Origin: Raphanus sativus
Taxonomy: Eukaryota; Streptophyta; Magnoliopsida; Brassicales; Brassicaceae
Reading direction: 5' to 3'
Length of the DNA: 64,000 bases
NCBI RefSeq assembly: GCF_000801105.2
Contig: NC_079512.1
Span: 37,465,848-37,529,847 of the forward strand
Shown here: positions 1 to 11,368 of the stretch, piece after piece
Layout of the letters: the number at the start of each line of letters is the position of its first letter
Numbering within the stretch: the stretch's first letter is position 1
Notes under the pieces: model-generated
Database searches by the model: none
What the model was told of the DNA's origin: nothing
What the model saw: only the letters and a program-made list of their open reading frames with translations
Translations under genes and position numbers: made by a program

Positions 1-608
1 CTTCGGTAGCACCGGCTTCGCCGGCTTTTGTTTCCAGGAGGCGGTTCCCGCTCCGTCATCGCCGGCTATTATTAGGGTTTTCCGTTCGTTTCTTCGATCT
101 ATGAATCTGAGGCTTATCTGTACTCTGTCTCTCGATCTTTGTCTGGAGCTGCATGTTGTTATGTTAGGTAACGGAGGATCGATCGTAGGCATTTTAATCT
201 AATTGAGGATTTCATAGATCCGTCATGTTCCAACAGCTCGGAAGGAGCAGTGTTAGAGTTAGTGGAAGGGTGTTATCCCGGATATGAATCCGCCGCCGAC
301 GGCGAGACGTCGTGCCGCTGTTTCTGAAGCGAAGGAAGAAGGGTGTCTCTCGTCTAGACGCGTGGCGGCTTGCTTGACGTGTGGTCGTACATGTGAAAGT
401 GGAAGGGCGTCCTGTTCTAAAAAATGGGCTCGGTTGGTTTTTGTCATTTAGACCATTGGTTTGTTCTCTGTTAGTGGGTTTGCGGGTGGCCCTTTAAGAC
501 CTATAGTCTATATCCTGCTTTGTTGGGCTTTATGTTGTAAATTTAGTTTGTACTTCTTTGGCCTTTGGCCTTTTATTATAAATATTAAGATGGCAAAAAA
601 AAAAAAAA
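1..608 (+). mobile_element. 3' part of a poly(A)-tailed non-coding retroposon
   Basis: A GC-rich body is followed by a T- and G-rich 3' end carrying a TGGGCTT motif, a GGCCTTTGGCC palindrome, a TATAAATATTAA stretch and a run of 14 A at 595-608. The same 3' architecture (TGGGCTT, GGCC-type palindrome, TTAATAAAAT-like signal, A tail) occurs at 18693-19189 and, reversed, at 56659-57693, where target-site duplications prove insertion. No reverse transcriptase is encoded, so it would need an autonomous LINE. The 5' end and left duplication are probably outside the window. A Sadhu-like or LINE-derived family is possible; the family name is inference. Confidence 0.55.
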
Positions 609-1217
609 CTCATCATTTAACCAAACTAAATTGCATGTTTGAGAAAAAAAAATTAATCCAACTTGGGACAGCCAAATAGGGCCCGGCCCAAACAAATTTG
701 TTGAAAACCGATGCTTTCCAGGACCGATTATGAGTGGATAACGAAGCTTATTCTCAACCCAACTTCCATTGGATTTAGAATCTATTTTCTAAGTTACAGG
801 TCCCCATTGTAAATTCTTGATAATCTCTTGAGAGCATTTGGTTACAGCAAACAACTGGATCCACCATCCATCAACTTTATGCATTAATTAATAATCATTC
901 ATAGGATTAAGAAGTCAGAATAAAAACCAAAAATTAGCAGGTGGGACCCAGTTTTTCTCCCAACACATGGACTGTTACACTCTCTCTCTCTCTCTCACAC
1001 TAACGAAGAAGTAGAGAAAGAAAGAAAACAACAACAACAAACAAATAGATCTCTCTTCCTCTCAAAGTCTCTCCATCTTCAAAAATACCTAAACTTCGAT
1101 TTCGATTAACTCCAAATGTCATGATTCCCGAGAAAAAAAAGAAGAGTTCCGGGGAAAATAGGATAATATAACAATAATCCGCCTCGAGCTCCGATAGAGA
1201 GAGAAAAAACGTTCACA
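609..1217. other. Intergenic, upstream of the aspartyl protease
   Basis: No gene is seen. A CT-rich microsatellite lies near 979-1001 and an AAC/CAA-rich stretch near 1025-1045, both typical of a plant 5' untranslated region. Confidence 0.5.
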
Positions 1218-3571
1218 ATGTCGGCCTTTGTGTTCAAGAGTACTCTCTTCTTGATCCCGCTTCTGACGCTACTCAACATCCCGAGCTGCAGCAAAGCTCG
1301 AATCTTTCACCTTCGAGATGCACCACCGTTTCTCCGACGAAGTCAAGCGCTGGTCCGATTTAACCGGTCGATCGGTAGCTTCCCCCCTAAGGGAAGCTTC
1401 GACTACTTACAACGCCCTCGTCATCCGCGATCGCCTCATCCGCGGACGCCGACGCCTCCCGAGTCCGAGTCCGAGTCGGAGTCGTCGGCCTCTCACTTTC
1501 TCCGATGGCAACTCCACTTCTCGCATCAGCTCCCTCGGATTGTAAAGTTTTCGATTTTTTAAGCTCAGATTCTCTGTTTCAGTGATAAAGTCTAATGCTT
1601 TTTTTACTTGTTTCCATGGTTTTGATGGTTAGTTTGCATTACACGACGGTGAAATTGGGAACTCCGGGATGAGTCTTCATGGTGGCGCTCGACACAGGAA
1701 GCGACCTCTTCTGGGTCCCTTGTTGATTGCGGCAAATGCGCACCCTACTCAAGGACCTGCTTACTCTTTCTGTAACCTTTTTTTTTTCAACACTTCCACT
1801 ATTAGCAGTTCAGTTTTTTTTAATTTTGTCTCTTCTACCTGCCACTTGTTTGTTTTTTTCTGTTGGTGGTGTGTGGTTTTAGGAGTTTGAGCTGAGCATT
1901 TACAACCCTAAACTTTCGAAACGAACAAGAAGGTCACCTGCAACAACAGCCTCTGTGCGCAGCGTAACCAGTGCCTCGGAACGTTCAGCACTTGCCCTTA
2001 CATGGTCTCTTACGTCTCTGCTCAGACTTCCACCTCTGGCGTTCTTATGGAAGATGTTATGCACTTGACTACTGGAGATAAGAACCCTGAGCGTGTTGAG
2101 GCTTATGTCACTTTCGGGTTAGTAAGCAGCTGTTTTGCATCCATCATCATCATCATCTCTTCCCTTGTGTGTTGAGTTGCAGTTGCTGAAAAAAAATGTG
2201 GAGTATGTGTGCAGATGTGGGCAGGTTCAAAGCGGTTCATTTCTTGACATTGCGGCGCCTAATGGTTTATTCGGTCTAGGCATGGAGAAGATATCGGTTC
2301 CAAGCGTTTGGCGAGGAAGGTCTGGTTGCTGATTCTTTCTCCATGTGTTTTGGACATGATGGAGTTGGGAGGATTAGTTTTGGGGATAAAGGTAGTTCTG
2401 ATCAGGAAGAGACACCCTTTAATCTCAAACCCTTCACAGTAAGTTGACTCATTTCTCTTTTATCCTATGTTGTGCCAAGAATGCACCTTTTTAAATAATT
2501 TTTCATTCATTGTAGCCCAAACTACAACATCACAGTGACTCGAGTACGTGTGGGGACAACTCTGATAGATGATGAGTTTACAGCTCTCTTTGACACTGGC
2601 ACATCGTTTACTTATTTAGTTGATCCCATGTATACATCAGTCTCAGAGAGTGTAAACATCTAAACACACGCCCTCTTGTTTTGATTATACTCTTTATGAA
2701 GAAGAATCACATTGTCTGTCGTCTGTCTACAGTTTCATTCTCAGGCTCAAGATAAGCGTCATTCACCGGATCCAAGGATTCCCTTCGACTATTGCTATGA
2801 CATGAGGTAATGAGTTTGTTATCTGACTATCATCCGCAACACTCAGATGCTTTCTTTGTCTCCACCACTCTTATCTAAACATTTATGTGATTATTAGCTC
2901 TGAAGCGAATGCTAGTTTGATACCGAGTTTAAGCCTCACAATGAAAGGAAACAGCCACTTCACCATCAATGATCCTTAATCGTCATCTCTACTGAGGTCA
3001 TTCATTAGTATACTTGTTTCTCCCATCATTCCGTTGTCTTCCTCAGCTGAACATTAACACTTTTAGTCGCTCTGCATATATTTCACAGGGTGAGCTTGTA
3101 TATTGCCTGGCCATTGTCAAAAGCTCTGAACTCAACATAATCGGACGTAAGAACACTTTTGCTTTTTTTTTCATGGATCATCATCGAACATCCTTTTAAT
3201 ATAGTGTGACCTCGCGGTTTCTACTCTTTAAATGAAACAGAAAACTACATGACCGGGTATCGTGTAGTATTCGACAGAGAGAAGCTCATCTTAGCTTGGA
3301 AAAAGTTTGACTGTAAGTTTCATTCCTCTTAATATTTACTACAACACTTGTTTTTTTTGTGTGTGTATTGACCTTACTATCTCTTGACGCAGGCTATGAT
3401 ATCGAAGAGACAAAGACAACTCTTGCCGGATCAAACAAAACGGAGGCGGTGGCTCCGGCAATGGCAGCTGGAATAAGGACTCATAATAACTCCTCAGAAG
3501 AGCTACACAAAACAAACCGAACCAACTCCAAAAGTAGTAGCTCTTCTCCAACCAAAGATTTAAAACAGTAA
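1218..3571 (+). pseudogene. Aspartyl protease family protein, frameshifted (At4g35880-like)
   Basis: Pepsin-like (A1) aspartic protease of the plant secreted or membrane-anchored type. Exons at roughly 1218-1543, 1633-1755, 1881-2119, 2213-2443 and onward to the stop at 3571 encode, across different frames, a hydrophobic signal peptide, the first catalytic motif ALDTGSDLFWVPC (about 1685-1725), the flap region, the second catalytic motif ALFDTGTSFTYL (about 2580-2620), and a C-terminal Ser/Asn/Thr-rich tail ending SPTKDLKQ. Exon 1 changes frame: an extra C near 1309 separates the signal peptide from the MHHRFSDEV block, and the SFPPKGSF block lies in another frame again. Exon 2 has an extra T after the WVPC codons near 1727. 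With several separate single-base lesions I call it a pseudogene, though base-calling errors would look the same. Both catalytic Asp motifs survive. Confidence 0.8.
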
Positions 3572-4992
3572 AGCTATGGTCTTTCTTCAGATCTTTGTTC
3601 ATATTACTTCCACTTTTATAATAGAGTTTGTAGTAGTAGTAGTAATCTTCTTAAGTCACTCCAAAAACACACCCATTTTGTTTGTATCATAAAAGATTAT
3701 AGAGATCAGCCTCTCCAGGAAATATATGTTCTTCCACTCCTATCAACTCTATTAAAACATTATTGTCCGACAAATATACCAAGACGTAGACATGATTGCA
3801 CCCAACATGAGTCAATGACCATGTCTATCGATAATTAGTTGGAAAAAAAATATATATATATAGGTAAGGGCGAAGATTCATTTGTATTTATAATTGTATG
3901 TATGTATGTAACATTGACATTCTTTTTTGTCAACAACCATAGACATTTCAAACAAGATGACACATTACTAGGCTAATAATCAATGATTTTAATAGTCAAC
4001 CTAATTATTTGGATACGTAGTCTTTTATTTCCTATAACTAATAATATAAAATTATCAGTAATTGGATATATTTTCCCCCGGAAACTAATAATCATGGATA
4101 TATTCATAAATGGTAGTAGGTACCAAAATCTCTATCATATAAAAGTAATAAAGTTTAAAAACTTTGAAAATTATAATGGTCAAGATTTTTTGTTTATGTA
4201 ACGTTCTGGAACATATTAGAACAAATCTGCTGAACTAATTTGTTGATCTATAATATTATGAACAAATTATAAAATGTTCAAATGTAAGTTTATTTTTTAG
4301 TTTCATTTTTCACGTTACATATTCCATGAATCAATCTACAGTAAATACAATATTAATCTGTAGTAGCAAAGACGTCTAGTCTTCTAAAATATATAAAAGA
4401 CATAGTTTAATGTAAGAACTTGAAAACATGTTTTCTAGTTAACCTTGCCTATTTTTAGAGTTAAAAAAAAAAAAAGACAAGACCAATCGTTTACTGACAC
4501 GTCTGATTACCACGTCAACAATCCTGCGAAAGGCTCATGAGCCAATAAGATTCAGAGAAAGAGCACTGTGTTTTTTAACAGTGTGTTAACACAAAGGGTA
4601 ACTTGGTAAGGTCTAACTACTTCCACGGCAAAGGGTAGCAAAGAAAAATCCAAACGGAAAAAAATAATAATAAAAATTATATTATATATAAAAAAAGGAA
4701 TAAGAACGGAAGAGAGAGGAGACTAGACTGCTCTTTCATCGTCTTCTCCTTCTGTGGAATAAATTTTTTTGTTTTCGGAAAAAAATCTCTCAGTTTCCAT
4801 TTCCGTCGTGCATTTACTCAAATCCTAACCCTAACTCTCTGATATCGCACGGATCGTTATTTCACACCTAACTCTCTCTCTCTCTCTCTCTCTTCAGGGT
4901 TAAAAAATCGATTGTTAGATATTTTACTGTTCGTCGATCGGAGCTTCAATCGGAGTCTCTCTCTTTAACACAAACCCTAATTTTGTCCGCTG
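3572..4992. other. Intergenic between aspartyl protease and LARP1c
   Basis: AT-rich DNA with no supported gene. It contains the 3' flank of the protease remnant and, from about 4700, the leader of the LARP1c gene, including a CT microsatellite at about 4872-4893 and AACCCTAA-type telo-box-like motifs near 4825 and 4973, common in promoters of translation-related plant genes. Confidence 0.5.
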
Positions 4993-7872
4993 ATGATGGC
5001 CTCCGCCGCTACTAACACAACAACTCCACCGTCTCAAGCGAGAATCGCGGCAGCCCTACACAACCACGCCCGTCCCTCTCCGTGGAGTCAGATCGTCCGC
5101 GGCGGCGAATCAGAGCCGCCGACGATCTGCCGCCGCACCTTCCTCTCCTCAATCCAAGGCTCCGATTGATTCCGATTGCTCCACCTGCTCCTCTTGCTGG
5201 AGACGACGGATCGGAGGAGTCTGGTGGTGCTCAGCAGGCAATGCAGGAAAGAAGGCAGTTGGAAAAGGCCATCATCGTCTAATGGTGGGGTCTGGTGTGG
5301 AGGACCTGTCATGGGAGCTTCGTTCGTGGCCTGCTCTCTCTGTTCTCCTTGTCTTCCTCTGATTTTCTCTAAAAGTCTCCGGTCGATGTACCTTCGCTGG
5401 TCCCCCTTTCTCAGGTTTCATATGACTCTCTGCCTTTGTTTGGTTGCTGAAAGTATGTAAAGTTTTAAACTTTTTGGTAATAATGATCTGTTTGTTGTGT
5501 GAAAATGACTAAGATTACTGTTGAATTTTCACTGCAATGTATCATCAGCATCTGCATATTGTTGTGTGTGTGTTTTAAGCCAGCCACTGAGTTATGTATC
5601 GTCATCAACGGATATAAGAATCATTAGATGTTTCTTCTGTTCAAAAATCTTTTCTTTTGGATTTGTAATGTCAAAATGCTTTCTTTTTCTTTTTTTTTAG
5701 GTATGCCTTTCACTCATTCATGTGTTGATGATTCTTGTTATCCTGATTTAATAGTGAGAATGCCTTGTGTGTCTTTGGTTTAGGGAATGCAAATGCTTCT
5801 GTTCCAAAACAAGGTGGTCGTGCAAACCCTAACCCAAACACCAAACAACCACTCGCGCCAGAGATCATTTAAACGGAAATGGCGCTTCTGGATCATCTGC
5901 TAATGGTACTGTTTCTCAACCTTCGGCAGCGCAAGGTCCACTTTGTCGAAACGACGCCTTGCCTTCGCACAACCCTTCTCCTAGAGGCCAGAACCAGAGG
6001 AAATAATGGCTTTGCATCACAAACCCGTGGTGGTGGTGGTGGTGGTGGGTAGTGACAACTTTTTCACCACGTGACTCTTACAGGAACCAAAATGGTAACC
6101 ACCACCACAACCACCAAAGTCATGGTGGAAGGCGCAACCAGGAGCACGGGAAATCAAAACTGGACTTTCAGCAGAAGCTTTAATGGGAGAGATGGAAATG
6201 CTGCAAAATTCACAAAGAGGTGCCCCAGCATTCGTAAGACATCCACCTCCATCTATGCAGTCAATTCCTCCTCAGTTTATGGCTGCTCGCCTATTCAGCC
6301 TTTGGTTAGCCCTGTGCCCTTCCCTACTACTTGGTGACACATTGAAGATCACGTCTTTTGAATTTTGTTTATTATGTTTCTAACGCGTCTCTGTTTCAGA
6401 ATTGGCATCTCCATATTATCCCCGTATGCCTTTCATCGGCCCGCTCTCACCTGGTCCTGTCTTCTACCAAGTCCAAGATCCTCCTCTTAACATAAAACTA
6501 CAGAAGCAAATACATTATTATTTTAGGTAGTACCTTGTATTGATCTCTCTTTATTCGTTTCGGTTTGTAATTTTTGCACTTTCTCATTTCACTTCTGGGA
6601 AGGAGTAATTTTAGATGCAAATGTTTCTTTTGGTTACAGTGAAGAGAATTTGATTAGAGACACTATCTTCGTGGGCACATGGATGATCAGGGTTTTGTTC
6701 CGCTACATGTGATTGCTGGTTTCAAGAAGGTAACTTAACTTACTTTCTGGATGTTGGCCCTGATTCACCTTTCTCTGATTATGATATAATAAACAGTGCC
6801 ATCTTATTTATTACTTTCGAGTCTGTAGAAACTGAGAATTAGCGTGAACTTGTATTCAGTCTAGTAAACACCTTAGATACATTCTGTGCGTTCTTAGATA
6901 AAGCTGTTCCATGCATGTTCATACTCTCAGCAAATGGAATCTGATCTTAAGAAAAGACAGATGATTCATATTACCAGTTGATGAATTATGTCCGACATTT
7001 GGGAAATCGATTATGAATGCTTCTTTTGCTCCCGTATAAATGTGTTTTTATAATGTTTAAAACTTGATAAGCTATGACTAATTCGCTGCTCACTTGGCTC
7101 TATCTTACTCAGTGTTCATTTGTTTTTTTTTTGTTTTCCCTTCTCTCTGAGTCCTAGTTACTATAACACTTTTTTGCTTAGTACCATATGTCCAGAGTTT
7201 TTGTGTATTATTTCTCTATGACTTGTAGCTACCTGTGTTACCTCTTTTTCTCCTTTTGTTCAGGTTGCAGAACTTACAGATAGTATACAGCAAATAATAG
7301 AGGCTCTACAAGGTTCACCGTTTGTTGAAGTGCAGGTATTTCTTGTCTATCTATATATGTGTCCTTTAGTGTGTAAAAATTTGAATTACATTGTCTTTCC
7401 TTGCAACTAGAATGATAATAAACATTTTAGTTAGGGGTTTGATAATCGACTTTTGTCCATTCTGAGAAAGAAAGCTTATAAAAACTTTGTGATAACATGC
7501 AATTTTACCTGTTCGAAGCTGAAATTATAGAATATTGTTAGTCTCGAGGCATGTATGGTTTCCTTGTTTGTTTTGAACTTTTATTTGATTGCAAATGCTA
7601 TTTTGTGGCTTGTAAGGGTGACAGAATAAGGAAGCGCTATAATTGGCACCATTGGCTGCTTCCTGAAGAGACGAGTCACCAATCTGTTGATGCAATGGCG
7701 AGCGGAGTTAGAACTTGTCGATTGGACAGAGCTCGGCCGATCCATTTGGTGGTTCAAGCAGCCAGTGGCATCCTGCAGAAGCAAAAACGAAGCTGCTTCA
7801 GATGGTCAGCAACAGTTTTCTGTTGTTGGTCAAGTGAACAACATCAACGACTCAGATGGTGCAAACCGTTGA
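4993..7872 (+). pseudogene. LARP1C: La-related protein 1c (LARP1c), frameshifted
   Basis: LARP1 proteins bind mRNA through a La module and regulate translation or decay; Arabidopsis LARP1c (At4g35890) is linked to senescence. Readable blocks in order: N-terminal MMASAATNTTT and PWSQIVRGGESEPP, a Gly/Asn/Gln-rich linker, GNQNWTFSRSFNGRDGN (near 6150), PAFVRHPPPSMQSIPPQFMA (near 6220), then the La domain: QDPPLNIKLQKQIHYYF (6475-6525), the EENLIRD block joined out of frame to YLRGHMDDQGFVPLHVIAGFKK (6642-6730), VAELTDSIQQIIEALQGSPFVEVQ (7264-7335) and GDRIRKRYNWHHW (7617-7660), ending DGANR at 7872. Frame changes occur in exon 1, in the linker and inside the La domain (one base missing near 6664). 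Exon order is collinear with the family. Same caveat about sequencing errors as for the protease. Confidence 0.8.
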
Positions 7873-9778
7873 ACCATCATGTTTGGAGCTGCTGGTTAGT
7901 GTTGGACATGAAATACATTATTTTGTCCTGCACGGAATCAGGAAAAACAATAATGAAGGGGAATCAAAAAAGAGAGAGAGTGAAAGGTAAGGCATAAAAC
8001 CAAAAAGAGAAGAGACTCATATGAAAACAGAAAAAGCATCAACATTTCATAAACTTTGGCATATTTATGGTTCTTTTCTTCTTGGTTTTGGTTTTTTTTT
8101 TGGATGCTAGTAACTTTTTTGTGTGTTTATGCTACTTTGCTACATATGATGGTCATTACATTTGCTTGTAAAAACCATTGTTATTGTCTGGGATTTATCG
8201 GTTTTGCTTGGCTAGTGACCCTCTCGAATTTGTTCCCATAGTCGATTTCTGATGAGAACCAGGCCAAGTTAAAGTAAACTTCAGAGAAGACTCGTGAATC
8301 CCTCGTTCCTCAGAGCAGATTAAAATGCGTGAGAAAAAGCAGATGACGGTAGACTGGTAGAGTGAAGCAATAGCCAAACAAGTGTAACTTTAATCAGTCT
8401 TATTTGCAAAAGTGTACAAAGAAAGAAGATGCTAACCAAGAAAAACAAGTACCAACCGGCGCCTCGTGTTGTCGTTTGCTTGTATTGCTTTGATGTGAAT
8501 ATTGAAGAAAACACGTGTTCCACGCTCTGCGACGTTGTACTGTTGCGTAGGGTGTGAATCTTTGAATGGGTGTCTCTCTACTGTAACTAAACAATCAAGC
8601 AAATTGTTCGGTGAGTTCCCAAGTAATTAATATCATAATAAATCAACATTATGTGACATAAATTCTCGTATTTTCTTTATCAAAACTCATAAGTTTGACA
8701 TACATCGATTTTAAAATGTATCAGACTATAGTAATGTATTATATGTCTGTGTTACCAGATTACCGTGAACTTGTTTGTTACGTGGTTAGCCTTTCACATA
8801 TGTGCAGACTCATATTGAGATATTTGGTTTTCCGCATACTAATGTAGTTAGGCAGTTTTTCTTAAGAAAAGTTTATATAATTGCAGCGAATTAAATTTTA
8901 CGTACTAATACCTAACATAACAAGATATATAACTTTTTCCATAAATGACACTTGACTTTACTTAGACCTCGCTCTCACACTAAAGCTGAAACCTAAGCTG
9001 ATATAGCAAGTTACCATATAGCCTCTCCTTAATCTAGTCATTTGTACACAACCACAAAAACACTTCACATATATCAAAATTCTTTATGTTCACCTAAATG
9101 TGGAAAAATAACACAAGGAAACAACCCCATAGTAAACCCAAAATTCAGAACTATTATTGGTTCTGAAAACCCTCATTCACAGAACACACCAATAGTATAG
9201 AAACTTTCCCAATTCTTCTTTACCATTTGGAGATGTCAAAGTACATAGATTCAAGCATTTTGCAGAATCCAACGGTTAGCATTCTTATGGCACTTTCAAC
9301 TCCACGTTTTTGCTTGTTCAGTCTGTTGCTAATTCTAGTAGTAAATTATTACGACTACTGTATATGTTCGTACAGTCTATAGACAACCTACGGACAGGTG
9401 ATTATTGTACGGACCAGTGGAACCAAAAGAATCCAATGGTCATAAGCTCACCGCTCAGGCATATTGTTCGTTGGATTATAAAATCAACGTATAAACGAAG
9501 ATTAATAAATACGAGTATAATATACCATCACATCAATTCACTTGTCCCGACTTATTTCGAGTCTATCAACCTCTTTTCTCTGCAAACGAGTTTACTTTTT
9601 GTAAACCATCTACATCTCCCAACTTTTTCTTATATTATTGTATTGCAAAGCTTATATCTATCATTTAAATCTTCAACCAACTTGAAAAAATCTTAGTATA
9701 TCATGATTATAGTTTAAAAGTGAAATATGAATTTAGTAAGATGTTATTTCAAAATTATTTTGGTAATAACCACAATTA
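7873..9778. other. Intergenic downstream of LARP1c
   Basis: Probable 3' untranslated region of LARP1c to about 8200, then AT-rich DNA. A 128-codon open frame at 9310-9696 has no recognisable domain and low-complexity, transmembrane-unlike composition; I do not call it. Confidence 0.45.
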
Positions 9779-9792
9779 TACACTACATGCTT

Positions 9793-11354
9793 TTTTTTTT
9801 TTGCTAAACTGTAAATATCATAAAATGAAGAAAGAGTTTACAAGGTAACATCTAAGTCTGAAATCCATATTGGCAAAAAAGAAACTAAGAAACAAGATGG
9901 TTCAAAGTGAAAAGCATTGCAAGCTCCTTATGCTAGCCAAAGACTCATAAGAGAACTATAAATTTTCCTCAGCCTCCTTGCTGAGATGATATTCCTAATC
10001 TCGTTATCAATGGTTCTGAAGACAGTTGCGGCCGGTATGACTGCCTGATTGTGCACCAGATTGTTCCTCTGTCTCCATATGTGATAAACGATAGATTGGG
10101 TAGCTATCTTCCGTAGGAGGACTCGTCTTGCAGAGGTCCCCGTTCTGATCCATGACAGCAACTCCGACCAGTTGGTGATCACTGCTGTATGAGGTCGGCA
10201 TCGCCTGAATACTTCCGTCCAAATCTCCCTACTAAACTGACACGAGAGGAAGAGATGATCTCTGGTTTCGTCGTGGCAGGCACAGAGCGGGCATAATGGC
10301 GAGATCAGCATCCCCCACGCTTCCAGTCTAGCTCTAGTTGGCAATCTGTCGTAGTTTGCCACCCACATTGTGCAACTTAGCTTCGGAATGGCTCCTTTGA
10401 ACCACACCACGTCACGCCAGTCCTTAATCTCCTCTCTAGGCCTGAGAGCTTCCCAAGTCGCCGATGACCTGAAAACAGAGAGAGATGTATCACCAGCAAC
10501 CCAATCATATTCATCAGCAACATCAATATTTAATGGCAAAGAGAGGGTTGTGAGGTAAGTATGTAATTCTAGTTCCTTTTGCGATCTCGGATGCGGTAGC
10601 GCCCATGTATCTCCTCTAGTGGCGTCCGCTACTACAGCATCCTTCCTGAGGCGCAAAGATCTAGGACCCGTAGGACCGATGTAGGTAATAAGTTGACCAA
10701 ATGGAGTCCAGACATCAAACCAAAAGCTTGTGTCCAACCCATTACCAAGCGTGGTTCTGATAAAGCGCAGAGCCAACGGGCGGAGCTCTAGCATTTTTCT
10801 CCATGTCCATGAGTCGTTAGGCTTGGCGTTTATGGTCCAAAAAGACTGGTCCTGAAGATGGGTGTTCCAGTGCCAATCAACCCAATAAGATGGTGATTTT
10901 GATAACAGCAGCCAAATGAATTTCAAACAAAGAACTTGGTTCCAAATAATTAGACTCCCGAGGCCGAGGCCCCCTTCTTCCTTTGGCAGGCAAACTGTGG
11001 TCCAAGCTATCTTTGCTATGCTTCTCTTTTCTGAACTTCCCGACCACAAGAACTTTGAGCAGAGTGATTCTATCAATCTTATGCAATCTTTGGGGAGGAT
11101 GAAAGTTGACATCCAAAAGGAGACCAAACCGAAAATGACCGTTTTGAGTAGTTGTAGCATGCCCGCGAAAGACAACATCTTTGTAGACCATGAGTGGAAG
11201 CGGTTGTGAAGCTTGATCATCAACGGTGCATACTCCGAGATTTTCAGCTTCCTGGTCATGAGAGGGAGGCCAAGGTACCTGATTGGGAACTGACCCGAAG
11301 GGAAACCATAGCTAGTGATGGCAGTGGTTTCCGTTAGGTCAAGGTAGGCCAAGG
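9793..11354 (-). mobile_element. 5'-truncated LINE (non-LTR retrotransposon)
   Basis: The element lies on the minus strand. Its A tail is the T run starting at 9793. It is flanked by a perfect 14-bp target-site duplication TACACTACATGCTT at 9779-9792 and 11355-11368. Only the 3' end of ORF2 remains, the usual result of incomplete target-primed reverse transcription. The insertion is moderately young because the duplications are identical and the coding remnant is open. Confidence 0.92.
9928..11352 (-). CDS. LINE ORF2 C-terminal fragment (reverse transcriptase thumb and zinc-binding region)
   Basis: An uninterrupted 474-codon frame. It starts inside the reverse transcriptase, downstream of the catalytic YADD-type motif, with the FPIRYLGLPL block typical of plant LINE RT, continues through the conserved KEEGGLGLGSL block, and ends with a zf-RVT domain (KGAIPKLSCTMWVANYDRLP, then CPLCACHDETRDHLFLSC as the Cys/His cluster, then WRQRNNLVHN). 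No endonuclease and no catalytic RT residues are present, so it cannot mobilise itself. The start Met is fortuitous: the frame simply begins at the truncation point of the insertion. Confidence 0.9.
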   Translation of the reverse strand: MAYLDLTETTAITSYGFPSGQFPIRYLGLPLMTRKLKISEYAPLMIKLHNRFHSWSTKMLSFAGMLQLLKTVIFGLVSFWMSTFILPKDCIRLIESLCSKFLWSGSSEKRSIAKIAWTTVCLPKEEGGLGLGSLIIWNQVLCLKFIWLLLSKSPSYWVDWHWNTHLQDQSFWTINAKPNDSWTWRKMLELRPLALRFIRTTLGNGLDTSFWFDVWTPFGQLITYIGPTGPRSLRLRKDAVVADATRGDTWALPHPRSQKELELHTYLTTLSLPLNIDVADEYDWVAGDTSLSVFRSSATWEALRPREEIKDWRDVVWFKGAIPKLSCTMWVANYDRLPTRARLEAWGMLISPLCPLCACHDETRDHLFLSCQFSREIWTEVFRRCRPHTAVITNWSELLSWIRTGTSARRVLLRKIATQSIVYHIWRQRNNLVHNQAVIPAATVFRTIDNEIRNIISARRLRKIYSSLMSLWLA

Positions 11355-11368
11355 TACACTACATGCTT

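Noticed and set aside
9310..9696. 128-codon open frame downstream of LARP1c
   Set aside because: No domain, no supporting splice structure, Leu/Ser/Asn-rich as expected of AT-rich DNA.
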